Below are positions 1-9,162 of a stretch of DNA of 64,000 nt, piece by piece (position 1 is the stretch's first letter; each line of letters starts with the position of its first letter). The position numbers and the translations under genes were made by a program. The stretch comes from Megalopta genalis (lineage: Eukaryota; Arthropoda; Insecta; Hymenoptera; Halictidae). The stretch covers positions 15,109,962 to 15,173,961 of the forward strand of contig NC_135021.1 in NCBI RefSeq assembly GCF_051020955.1. Reading direction: 5' to 3'. Under the pieces are notes generated by a model. That model saw only the letters and a list, made by a program, of their open reading frames with translations. It had not been told where the DNA came from and made no database searches.

Positions 1-250
1 GTGCCGGGCCAGCGCGCGATTGTCCTTCGACATCGAGAACCATCTCTCTCTCGGAGATGATCGGCCTTGCGACTTCGGGAATTGGGCTTTTGTTTTGGGA
101 ACAAGTTTAAGATAATCCTTGGACATGAATTGTTGGAATATCCTGATCGATGCTAATGAATTTATAGAGGGTGAATACACGGTGAACGATCGCTTGCTTT
201 TCGTGTTATTATTGTGGAACGATGCTAATAGAAAACGTATTCTGACTTAC
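1..250. other. Unique non-coding sequence
   Basis: Mixed-composition sequence at the window edge. I see no open frame of useful length, no repeat family shared with the rest of the window and no RNA gene. Confidence 0.5.
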
Positions 251-618
251 ACAGGGTGTCCCTAAAATGTCTCGCAATACGAAAGTGGCGAGTTCCTCAG
301 GTCATTCGAAGCAACTTTTTCCTTTACAAAAATTTTCTCCGAAGCACCGTTAACGAGTTATTAACGAAAAACAGTGACCAATGAGAGGCGAGCTCGGCTG
401 GCGCGAGGCGACCGAGCCAATGAGCGGAACTGGGCTTCGTGCGCTGGCTGGCTGGGCCGCCTCGCGTCAGCCGTACTCGATTCTTATTGGTCACTGTTTT
501 TCGTTAATAACTCGTTAACGGTGCCTCGGAGAACATTTTTGTAAAGGAAGAAGTTGCTTCAAATGATCCGAGGAATCCGCCATTTCCGGATTGCGAGACA
601 TTTTTGAGACACCCTGTA
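251..618. mobile_element. Foldback MITE, family 1 (ACAGGGTGTCCC ends)
   Basis: The element starts ACAGGGTGTCCC and ends in the inverse complement GACACCCTGT. The two halves are inverted repeats of each other over most of the length: the left arm has GTGACCAATGAGAGGCGAG and the right arm an inverse version ending TTATTGGTCAC, so a single strand could fold into a long hairpin. It has no coding capacity. Other copies lie at 4117, 8794, 44262 and 54351. Terminal TA dinucleotides in sister copies suggest Tc1/mariner-type target sites, which is inference. It is nearly identical to the 8794 copy. Confidence 0.9.
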
Positions 619-893
619 TACAATGGCGATCGTGTTCACTTAAACGGTACACTTGAGGTCACACGAAGATCGGGGTTAGGTTGTTATTGGGTCGACCAAG
701 AAGTCTTGTCGTAGCTATTTCTGACTGAAAGGGATGCGTAGAACGATGATTGGTTCATTGGTGTCCATTTAAATAGTACTTCAAATCACATGAAGATCAC
801 GGTATAGCTCAAGGTTCGCCGAAGTCTTGTCGCATCTTTCAAGCTTTGGCGTGCAATGTTACCTTATTGAATCAAGTTCTGTGAGCACATCGT
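619..893. other. Unique non-coding sequence
   Basis: AT-moderate sequence between the first MITE and the tail of the LINE remnant. No gene or shared repeat is recognised. Confidence 0.5.
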
Positions 894-1280
894 GATTTAT
901 TCATTTGTTTATTTATTTATTCATTTATTAATGCTTCAGACCAAATGGTTTGTTTAGCAAATACAGGGTTGTTACGTGTACAAATGTTCGACATTACTAA
1001 CTGTTAGTTTCTATAGTCTTACGGAACATTGTTTAAGAAAATTATAAATTACTTATAGTCTCTTGATATCGGTATTACATAAGAAGGAACTAATGCAAAG
1101 AGGAAAGTGGTAATTGTGCTTGAGAAGCTTCGTTTCTAGCGCAATACGTTCTCATAATCTGGACATTGCCATATAACATGGTTCAAGTTTTGGAATTTCG
1201 TTCCGCACTGGCAAGCGCTGTCGGCTATAAAATTAGCACACCATGATGTAAGATCGTAATTAATGTTCTTCTGTTATCAA
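894..1280 (-). mobile_element. LINE (non-LTR retrotransposon) 3' remnant
   Basis: On the minus strand, around 1240-1160, the translation contains CQCGTKFQNLNHVIWQC. This matches the C-terminal zinc-binding signature (C-x-C...H-x(4)-C) found after the reverse transcriptase, and often the RNase H, of many insect non-LTR elements. Downstream on the same strand the frame stops soon after and the DNA runs through a short 3' region into an A/T-rich AATA-type tail at about 935-894, as expected at a LINE 3' end. The fragment is 5'-truncated and interrupted by stops, so it is dead. At its upstream side it abuts a family 3 element. The clade (R1-like or other) cannot be fixed from this piece. Confidence 0.65.
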
Positions 1281-1437
1281 TAGACAGCCGATCTTTATGT
1301 AAAATAAGAAGTGTCTGCATCGCTTGTAAGAAACAGTGGCCAATCAGAAGTTTCTGTCTACCTTTAACGATCTTGCTAAATTCAGAATGACGCATCGACG
1401 TCCTTAAATTCCTGTAATCCTTTGAATAAATGCATAA
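1281..1437 (-). mobile_element. Family 3 MITE copy, truncated
   Basis: It begins TAGACAGCCGATCTTTATG, the inverse of the family 3 right end (ATCCGCAGTCTA), and runs on with family 3 interior sequence to a degenerate TGCATAACA. About 155 of the usual ~200 bp remain. It lies beside the LINE remnant in the same reverse orientation. Confidence 0.65.
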
Positions 1438-1911
1438 CATACCGAAAAGAAAACTGGCAGAAGATCGTGGTCAACTCGATAAGAGTGTCAAGATTGGACC
1501 TGACTTCAAGGTTCGCGTTCACGGTAGACGCGAACTGATCACTCGCCTAAGTTCGGTCGAAATTGACGCGCGGTTCGGATCCAAGGCTCTTTGTCACAAA
1601 GTCTCGCCCGCGAAGAATGATCCGCCGAAAGAAAGGGAGAAAGAGGGGGGGCAAGGTGGTATCACGACGTTCGCACGAGGCTCACCCTAATGCTTTAAGC
1701 TCCTTGGGCCGGGGAACGCGGGCGTGCATGCGTGCGAGAGACTAATGCACCGCCGGTAGCACAATGCCGTCGTCGTGGCCGCGATGAATGTGAGCATTAA
1801 ATGATTATAGCCAGGGATTTGTACGAACAAATGGATGACAATGGTAACGCGTCGCCTCGCGACCGAGTGCAGGCTCGTTTGCCGCCGCCGTGGCGTGGCC
1901 TTGGCTGATGC

Positions 1912-1942
<31 letters not shown>

Positions 1943-2188
1943 CTGAACCTCCTCTCGGCGTGCTGCCTCCGGTAATTAAGGGCTGGCTATTGTCTCGAAT
2001 GATACGTCGAAAACATGTTCTACGGACGATCTGTTACTGTAATTCTTAACCGAGTGGTAATTTGGCACACTCGGATGCAGCCTGGTCTAATTGTCTGAAC
2101 GGCGCTTGACCGTTGTGGAGCAGAATTGGGAACATTGTTCGATTCAATTCTTGTTTTGTTTGAGCAGGAAGCTCGATATGGGATAAAT
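1438..2188. other. Unique CpG-containing non-coding block with CTG run
   Basis: No gene is recognised. A short imperfect CTG/TGC trinucleotide run lies at about 1906-1942. The open frames here are arginine/lysine-rich, end inside the block and have no recognisable domain. Confidence 0.5.
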
Positions 2189-2389
2189 AAACTGCGGATT
2201 TTATGCATTTATGGTAAAAATGGTGGGGACAAACGTGACACTGTGAAGATATTAGAAGAATTTATGGATGTTGTTGCATTATTGCAGTATTTGTTACAAT
2301 TATTAAGGAAGGAAAGACATTTCCGTTTAATTTATGTTTCTTGCAATTTATTTCGACGTTTCTTATTTTGCATAAAGATTCGCGGTCTA
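2189..2389 (+). mobile_element. Family 3 MITE, full-length copy
   Basis: The left end reads ACTGCGGATTTTATGCATTT and the right end TTTTGCATAAAGATTCGCGG followed by TCTAA, giving inverted ends of about 18 bp around a ~200 bp AT-rich body. The body carries the family landmarks AGAAGAATTTA, an ATTAAGGAAGGAAAGA stretch and TTTCTTGCAATT. There is no coding capacity. Confidence 0.85.
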
Positions 2390-2599
2390 ATATTAAAATT
2401 TGATGTTTAATAAGAATATAAATAAATAAGAAAATACAGAAATGTGTTTTTAATCAATTATTTTTAAGCCAGTTCTCGGCTCTGGTGCTAAAATGACAAA
2501 AACATGAACAAAGGGAAGATACTAGGAACACATCGAAAACATGAAATCATAAGGTGTCATTCGTACCGTTGAAAAAAATTCAACATGATACAATGATAC

Positions 2600-3000
2600 T
2601 TATCTTCAGCATAATTATAACATGCAGCGAGACTTGCCTTCAGCTCTATTAGGAGATACGATGAGACTTGTCTTTAATACAGTCAGATCATGCAATAACT
2701 CTTGCCTTCTACACAACTGCGAAATACAATAAGTCTTCAACACAATTAGATCGTGTAATGAGACTTGTCATCGCACACTTAGTCAGAACATGCGATAACT
2801 CTTGTCTTCTACACAATTAAAAGATCCGATAAGTCTCCGACACAATTAGAACGTGTAATGAGGCTTGTCTTCAACACGTTTAGAACATGTGATCATTCTT
2901 ATATTCTGTACAATTAAAAGATACAATGGAACTTGTCTTCAACAAATTCGAAGGTACAATAAGACTTGCTTTAAAATCAGTGCATGCAATAAGACTTGTC
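2600..3000. repeat. Degenerate ~98 bp tandem repeat with ~36 bp subunits
   Basis: Motifs such as AATGAGACTTGTCTTCAACAC recur in diverged form. The larger period is visible from CATGCAATAACTC at 2689, CATGCGATAACTC at 2789 and CATGTGATCATTC at 2886, spaced 97-100 bp. Copies are only moderately similar, so the array is old. No coding frame runs through it. Confidence 0.75.
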
Positions 3001-3885
3001 TATCCACCCCAATGCACTCCAAAAGTAGCTGAAAGAATATCTAAACCAACTACGTAGTACGAAGACATCCATCCACTCATCGGTGTCTTCGGGACCATGA
3101 AAATCGTCTACCTATTGTGAGCACGACGCAGGAATGGAAAGCCTTGGTTGACGGGGTCCCAGCCGGTCAATTCCTCCGGAATTGACTCGTCCGTCCCTGT
3201 CCGTCCACCGGCTCTGTCTCGAATACATCAACGTCTCGGCACATCCGCTATATTGATTGCGAGAACACAAGATACCTGGCCTGAAAGCACGTGCGCGCGC
3301 GCGCGCGCGCCGATGGCAGGGAGGCAGCAGCGGAGGCGCGGATTCCGCTGTACCATGCAAGCGGAAGCCTACATCGTGATTATCATCATATCTCCGCTAG
3401 ACATCAAAGACTTATCTTTCTCTCTGTTACGGCTCTCTTTCTCTCCTTTCCCCCGGTCGGCCTCTCCGGTAGATCGCGTTCTCCCTCTTCCATCCGCGTC
3501 CCTCCGCGTCCACCCCCGTTCTCCTTCAGCAGTGTTCCTCTCTCCCTCTCCGTGTGTCCTTTCCGTCTTCCTCTTTGCCTTCGGCTTCCCTCTGTTTCCT
3601 CAAAGCGCGCGCGGCTTCGGCCCTCCGAGAAATGACCATTTGTAAATTACTCCCTCGGTTCTTTGGCCGCGATTACAGCGCGCGATACTTACCTTCTCTC
3701 TGTAACGTCCTGTCGCGACAGCTACGTCAGAAATGCTCTGTGACGCGGCAGACGCGACATCGTGATGTCTGCGACGCGAGGCTTCTGCCGATTAGCATTT
3801 TTATAACCGGATTCGGAAAAACTGGAGATCAACTTTTTCAATTTGCCGGTTAGCGTCTCTTCGGGTTTGTATTTCAGTTCATCCA
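3001..3885. other. CpG-rich non-coding block with (GC)n and pyrimidine tract
   Basis: It contains a pure alternating GC run at 3292-3311, which is Z-DNA-prone, and a C/T-rich strand-biased tract at about 3410-3600. Overlapping open frames in all three + frames across the pyrimidine tract are composition artefacts rich in Ser, Pro, Leu and Arg. Confidence 0.55.
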
Positions 3886-4634
3886 CAGGGTGGCCACTGA
3901 ATGACTGAATGATATATAACTGAAATAACTAGCATATGTTTTATATGAAATGAATAGCAGCATGTGTTTCTTTAGTTTTGTATTATTTTACTTGGGAGTA
4001 TAATTAGTGGATATTTGTTAGTATTATGTGCGAAAACTAATATTTGCTCTGGGTTCTATTAATTGATTTTCCACTGGTATAGAAAAAATACTCGATGAGT
4101 TTTATTGTTATATATATACAGGGTGTCCCAAAGTTATGGTACTTCCGGGAAATAAGAGGTTCCTAAGGTCATTCGAAGTAACTTTTTCCTCAGCGAAATT
4201 GCAATCCGTAGCTTCGTTTACGAGTTATCGACGAAAAACAGCGACCAATGAGACGCGAGCTCTCCTGGCGCGACGCGGCCGAGCCAATGAGCCGAACAGG
4301 GCTCCGACCGCTCGTTGGCTGTGCCGTGTCGCGCCAGCCGAGCTCGCCTCTCATTGGTCATTATTTTTCGTTAATAACTCGTAAACGAAGCCGCAGATTG
4401 CATTTTCGCTAAGGAAAAAGTTACTTCAAATCACCTCAGCAACCCCTCATTTGCCAGAAATACCATAATTTTAGGACACCCTGTATATATATATTTATAA
4501 TTGCTGAACATCAGAGGTAACCATTTTAATCCCCAAGGAATGCTCCACAGCCTACACGAGAACTAGATAAAAAACATTGAAAATGAACAAGTTATAACTT
4601 TCTCAAACGCCTCAGCTTTTCAGTGGCCACCCGG
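3886..4634. mobile_element. MITE with CAGGGTGGCCACTGAA ends, interrupted by a family 1 MITE
   Basis: The left end is CAGGGTGGCCACTGAATGA and the right end reads TTCAGTGGCCACCCGG, an inverted terminal repeat of about 16 bp. Similarity continues inward (ATATAACTG against GTTATAACT in inverse). Removing the family 1 MITE at 4117-4485 leaves a host element of about 380 bp. It has no coding capacity. Only one copy is seen in this window. Confidence 0.75.
4117..4485. mobile_element. Foldback MITE, family 1, subfamily B
   Basis: Ends are TACAGGGTGTCCC and GGACACCCTGTA within a TA-repeat context that obscures the target duplication. The outer arms differ from the 251/8794 subfamily (AGTTATGGTACTTCCGGG) while the central CCAATGAG/GCGCGAC inverted arms are shared. 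It sits inside the 3886-4634 element, so it inserted later. Confidence 0.9.
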
Positions 4635-4795
4635 TAGTTCAGCCAGACTTTTGGAATGACTCTTCTAAACAATTGTTTCCTACGTTAATGATCTAAACAG
4701 GAATGTTTCTTCAACTACTTGGCTATTCTGCCTCGAAGAAAAATATCTCTTTCACTCCAATTCTTCTCCATTGAACATTATTTCCAGTTGCATAG

Positions 4796-4927
4796 TATGA
4801 TTGAGGATTCTATGCATTTATAACAAAAACGTCTGAGCGAAACTCCGAACAGTAGAACAATTAAAGAGGACTTTAATAATTCAGTAACATTATTTCTACC
4901 CGACAGCTGTTCCTTGGGATCGATACA
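4796..4927 (+). mobile_element. Family 3 MITE fragment
   Basis: The left part of a family 3 copy (GGATTCTATGCATTTATAAC, then GAGCGAAACTCCGAAC) without its right end. It is cut off where a family 2 element begins at 4928, suggesting that the family 2 insertion removed or displaced the rest. Confidence 0.6.
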
Positions 4928-5074
4928 TACAGCAATGTCTCTCTAATTGACGCTCAGATTGTCCACAAAAATGGACAATTTAGGAAGAGAAGATACGATT
5001 ATTCGATCCTTGCGGTTCATTTTCATAGTTACGAATTCTCAACAACAATAAAAACGAGCCGCGAGGATCGATAA
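4928..5074. mobile_element. Family 2 MITE, right-truncated
   Basis: It begins TACAGCAATGTCTCTCTAAT, followed by the family landmarks GACGCTCAGATTG and the ACGATTATTCGA hairpin arm, then part of the second arm AAAAACGAGCCGCGAGG. The right terminus is missing. Confidence 0.75.
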
Positions 5075-5083
5075 ATAGATAAC

Positions 5084-5315
5084 TTAACCCTTTGTACTCG
5101 AGACTATTTTAACACAAGATTGAAGACGGTTGTTTCAACCTACAGTATTCCATTTGGTATGATTGTTTTTATCTGATACATATGAAATAAAATTTAAATA
5201 AAAATAGTATTAAATTATACTATAAGTTATATAATTTACTTATACTGTGAGTTACTACTTCTGTTATTTGACAATGTATCAAAATTTTAATAACGTGGAA
5301 ATTCTTTCGGGTTAA
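5084..5315. mobile_element. TTAA-bounded piggyBac-like MITE (CCCTTTG ends)
   Basis: Bounded by TTAA at 5084-5087 and 5312-5315, with left end CCCTTTGTACTCGAG and right end TTTCGGG. The AT-rich interior has no coding capacity. The 41318 and 54111 elements start in the same way. TTAA target duplications with CCC-type ends are the known signature of piggyBac transposons. Confidence 0.6.
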
Positions 5316-5376
5316 TTCCCAAATTGTTCACTTTTGTTTTACAATCGCTTGGCTCCTGCAATCGATGCTTAATCAC

Positions 5377-5490
5377 TAGACAGCGGGTTCTATGTATTTA
5401 CAACAAAAATAAATAAACGAAACACGGAACAAGGAAGACATTAGGAGAATTTAAAAATACTGCAGCATCGCTTTCACTGTATTCACACCA
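5377..5490 (+). mobile_element. Family 3 MITE fragment
   Basis: A left-end-like piece (AGACAGCGGGTTCTATG, then GGAACAAGGAAGACATTAGG) that fades out after about 110 bp. Confidence 0.45.
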
Positions 5491-6607
5491 TTAATCCTCG
5501 CATGACCGATGGCCATGTCTGCGATGACCTTTATGTATCACATATAAGGAAACATGATAAATTGCTTATCATAAATAGAAAAAATAAACGGCACTTTATT
5601 CCCTATCTCCTTTCATTCACGGCAAAATTAGCAGTAATCAAAAAATAATTAAATCAATGGAACTGAAACGAAACTCTCATATACATATATATATATATAT
5701 ATAACTTTCCAGTAGAACGTTGAACGCCGGTTAAAAGAAGAAACATATTTTAATCTTTCTGTTCGATGTAAGAGACGACGAAAATGTTTACATCGCGTAA
5801 AAGATCCGCAGCCTAATAATCACACCGATTACCTTCCGTAAGCAAGAGGTCCTCCAGTGATCATCCTCCACAAGTGTCATTGAATCACGGATCCCAGCGT
5901 TTCTGCCAGGAAATCCGCGAGAGCCTATCGCAGCCGCCGAGAAGAAGAATTCGAACAAGTGGCGACCGTCCCCGTCGCCATTTGGCCCATCCGGTTATTT
6001 ATGGGACTGTCTAGGATAATAGAAGGCTCGCGAGAGCGGCCGAAGAAAAGGAAATGAAAAATTTGACGCATTGTTCGTAGGACGAGGCGGCCGGCCGAGT
6101 GAATGGCGTCGGCCGGGGTGGATTGTCTCTACGAGACAATCCGGACAGCTCAACAAAGAACACGTGCCCTTCGAATTAAGAGGAACGGTCCGGGAGCACG
6201 TGGTCCGGTTGAGGAATCATCCGTGGACGATGCTCCGGGATCCGCCTAGACGACGATTCCGTCGGAGGTCGGTAAATTTTCGCGCCCGGCGGAATGGAGA
6301 TGAAGGCATTGTATCGGGGCAGCGTTTCGCGGCGTCCTTCGCCGCGTATTCTTAGCCGCTTAGTCCGAAGAATAACACGAACGGTGGTGGAGCGAGCAGG
6401 ACGGAGAAGAATGGTGAACGCGGGAAGAGGAAGAAACGCCGGTAGGAGACAAACACATGTTGCACACTCGTCGTTGGGGAAGTTGCTGCTGGCTTCTTCG
6501 CCTCTAGACTCCTCCACCTTTCATCTCTTTCCTACCCCTATGTTCCTGCTCGTCGGTCTCTTTCTACCTTGTCCTGTTCGCCGATCCATCCTCCTCGTCG
6601 CTCCACC

Positions 6608-6661
<54 letters not shown>

Positions 6662-7220
6662 TTCGAACTCGGTAACGCAAGACTAACAACACAATGGAAG
6701 CAACAGCTGCATGATAGATGGTCCCAACCGACCGACCGACCGACCGACCGACCGATTCCATCCACCGTCCGCTCTTTCTTCGAACGGAGCCGACTTCTTT
6801 CACTACCGCGGACCGGTCGTTATCGTCACATTTATTCGCGGAAGCAATGAGAAAAGGGACGTGTACACGCGCGCTGGAATTCGGCCTCTCCGCGAGAGAG
6901 GAACAGAGCGGAGCGGACCACGCTGTGATGGAACGTTTGTTTATCGGGCGAAAAAAGACCTTCTGGAGCACATCTGGGAAAGAGCATTCTTCTCTCGAAC
7001 TGTATACTACACAGGCCAAGGACCGGCTCCGCTCTGTCACTGATTGAACGTTCTACTGGCGGACCTATGACTCCGGGGTTTCCGGAGCGGGAGGCAATCA
7101 GTGCCTCGGACCTGGTCTCACAATTAACTGACAACGCACAGATACTTCGTGCTAATTCTTGGACAACGTGCTCGGGTGCTTGGCTCGATTCGAGCATATT
7201 TGAATACTTTCATATCCTTT
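5491..7220. other. Largely unique CpG-rich block with microsatellites
   Basis: A TA run lies at about 5682-5702. CpG density rises from about 5900. A (TC)n run of about 48 bp is at 6610-6658 and an (ACCG)n tetranucleotide run at about 6726-6754. Frames of 75-158 codons overlap on both strands here, but they are driven by the microsatellites and show no domain. It could hold regulatory DNA, with no specific motif to prove it. Confidence 0.5.
6610..6658. repeat. (TC)n microsatellite
   Basis: An uninterrupted TC dinucleotide run of about 48 bp. Confidence 0.95.
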
Positions 7221-7313
7221 CTACGTACTCAATAGTGCAGCGAACTGGGGACATACTTTTAAACGCATTAGCTGACGGACAACAACGCTTTGGCTTTTCT
7301 GGAATCCTGTCTT
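7221..7313 (+). mobile_element. Probable pogo/Tigger transposase fragment, part 1
   Basis: The + frame reads GDILLNALADGQQRFGFSG followed by ILSFN. The GF-x-x-(T/S)GI-x-x-(F/L)N pattern resembles the conserved GFRATGIFPFN-like segment near the end of the DDE domain in pogo/Tigger-type transposases. It is cut at the TTAA at 7314-7317 by a TTAA MITE. The first ~60 bp reappear diverged at 7694-7757. The reading is tentative because the match is short; the better-supported C-terminal part follows at 7880-8285. Confidence 0.35.
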
Positions 7314-7554
7314 TTAACACTGGATTTACGGACCTCTGGTTTACCCGTCGAAATGACAGGTCAATATTTTTCTTTTTTAATTTACGATTATTCAGATTGT
7401 AAAGATACATTTGTGAGTTGTTTATTCGGTGTATGTGTTAGTTGCGGTAAATATTACAATAACACGCGTTAAAAATTAGAATGAATTACTTATTGTTACT
7501 TTTGCAAAGAAATGTAAAATATCTGCTTTTAGTGCTCTGTGAATTTAATGTTAG
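7314..7554. mobile_element. TTAA-bounded piggyBac-like MITE, family 9
   Basis: The left end is TTAA followed by CACTGGATTTACGGACC. The right end, read inversely, is CTAACATTAAATTCACAGAG, matching the cleaner right end of the 45466 copy (CCGGTGTTAA). A hairpin ACCCGTC-GAAAT-GACAGGT at 7343-7361 lies 25 bp from the left TTAA. The AT-rich body includes ATTTACGATTATTCAGATTG, shared with copies at 19385 (inverted), 26127 and 45466. Confidence 0.7.
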
Positions 7555-7693
7555 AGAACACAGGAAGCGGCTATTACGTGTAATACTTTATAAAAGTAAC
7601 AATAATATATTTAATCGAATGTTTAATGATTTTTCTTGGACAGTGCGCATAGGTCTGATTGAGCGATATTTTAAGGTACAATCTACTTAGAAC

Positions 7694-7757
7694 TTCTTTC
7701 TACGTGTGGTCTATAGTGCAGTGAACTGGAAACATACTTTTAAACCGATCAGCTTTT
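7694..7757 (+). repeat. Diverged duplicate of 7221-7278
   Basis: TTTCTACGT, then ATAGTGCAG, GAACTGG and ACATACTTTTAAAC occur in the same order at 7221-7278 and here. The second copy has a stop in the transposase frame. It may be a tandem duplication inside the dead transposon. Confidence 0.6.
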
Positions 7758-7879
7758 AGAGTTTGACCACGTCAATTGTTTCGTTCTGCAACGAAATTTG
7801 TATTTCTCTTCTATCCGATTTTCTTTTAAACAACTTTCTTTTCAAGTTGGAAATAGCTTAATTTCCAAAGAATTCCGTT

Positions 7880-8285
7880 TGCTTAGCGAGATAGTACCCG
7901 TATTTCCACAAAGAAGTGCAACTGTCACGGTCAAGAAAACGCGGTAGGCAACTCGCAATCATTACAAATAGTTCAGAGAACATTAAGACAAAGAAGAACA
8001 AGAGAACCATAAAGAAACATAGGAATGTTTCAATTAAAAGGGGGAAGAATGCAATTAAACGTAGAAAACAATTAGAACAATCATTCGACTCAAGCAGAGA
8101 TGGTCCAGTTTTACAAGAAAGTGCACGTCATCAGGAGAATAAAACCAAAATGAATGCGAGAAATGCAGAAAGGACTGTACTTCGAGAAAAAAGTGACTTA
8201 AATGTGTGAGGTGTAGTTAGTATCACGAGGGATGCTCCAAATGTGAGAATTTTTGTGATTTATGTGGGAAGTTTTTTTTTTTTGA
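7880..8285 (+). mobile_element. pogo/Tigger-like transposase C-terminal remnant
   Basis: The translation gives EIVPVFPQRSA, a frame change, then RKRGRQLAIITNSSENIK. This matches the basic segment (P-rich stretch, RKRGK-x-x-I-x-T-x-x-P) that follows the DDE domain in many insect pogo/Tigger-type transposases. A Lys/Arg-rich linker follows. After a second frame change the peptide CVRCS-stop-YHEGCSKCENFCDLC appears, resembling the C-terminal PHD/zinc-ribbon tail (C-x2-C...H-x2-C...C-x2-C) of such transposases. The stop is TAG where TGG (Trp) would be expected before YHE. At least two frameshifts and one stop make it a pseudogene fragment. The family call rests on motif recognition, not alignment. 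Confidence 0.5.
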
Positions 8286-8289
8286 AGAA

Positions 8290-8793
8290 GAATATAACAT
8301 AAGAATTACTTTCCTTATTTATAATATTTTTTATAAGCTATAGTCAAGGTTATTTTTCGAGGTCGCTTTCATCCATAGTAAACGGACGCCTTAATTCGGT
8401 GGTGCGGGTGAGATTATCTACTTACAATATTTTCGTTAATTGCTTGAAAATGGTAGTATATCTTTTAATTTGACGCAAAATATTGTTTAATAATAAATAA
8501 TAATAACGAAATAATTGTTGAAAAAATAACTTTAGTCTCAGACAAAAATTAGTTTATATAATATAATCCCATAGTTTACTTAGGACTGAGGTTCCAAAAT
8601 ATCAGATTACATTTTCGCCGGTGTCTTAAGCGCGCACCGGCGGTGATGTGAACTGAATTTTGTAAATACCGCGATACATTATCGCCGGTGTCGTTAGAGC
8701 ACACCACGGTAGCATACAATGTAAAACGCGATGAATGACCGTCTTTGATTGGTGGAGAAGACCACACCAAAAAGGATATATAAGCGAGCGATA
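8290..8793. other. AT-rich spacer with a short tandem duplication
   Basis: AT-rich DNA with a duplicated segment of about 50 bp: ACATTTTCGCCGGTGTC at about 8608 and ACATTATCGCCGGTGTC at about 8677. No gene is recognised. Confidence 0.5.
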
Positions 8794-9162
8794 TACAAGG
8801 TGTCCCAAAAATGTCTCGCAATCCGAAAGTAGCGGGTTCCTTAGGTCATTTGAAGCAACTTTTTCCTTTACAAAAATTTTCTCCGAGGCACCATTAACGC
8901 GTTATTAACGAAAAACAGTGACCAATGAGAGGCGAGCTCGGCTGGCGCGAGGCGACCGAGCCAATGAGCGGAACTAGGCTTCGTGCGCTGGCTGGCTGGG
9001 CCGCCTCGCGTCAGCCGTACTCGATTCTTATTGATCACTTTTTTTCGTTAATAACTCGTTAACGGTGCCTCGGAGAAAATTTTTGTAAAGGAAGAAGTTG
9101 CTTCAAATGATCCGAGGAATCCGCCATTTCCGGTTTGCGAGACATTTTTGGGACAGCCTGTA
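8794..9162. mobile_element. Foldback MITE, family 1
   Basis: Ends are TACAAGGTGTCCC and GGACAGCCTGTA. By eye it differs from the 251-618 copy at only about 20 positions in 370, so both are young relative to other copies. The inverted arms carry GTGACCAATGAGAGG and its inverse. Confidence 0.9.

Noticed and set aside
3680..3697. Strong minus-strand donor (AAG|GTAAGTAT)
   Set aside because: No acceptor or open exon upstream on the minus strand; single 9-mer matches occur by chance.
6538..7040. Several overlapping 75-158 codon frames
   Set aside because: All run through the (TC)n and (ACCG)n microsatellites and give Arg-Glu or Ser-Leu repeats.
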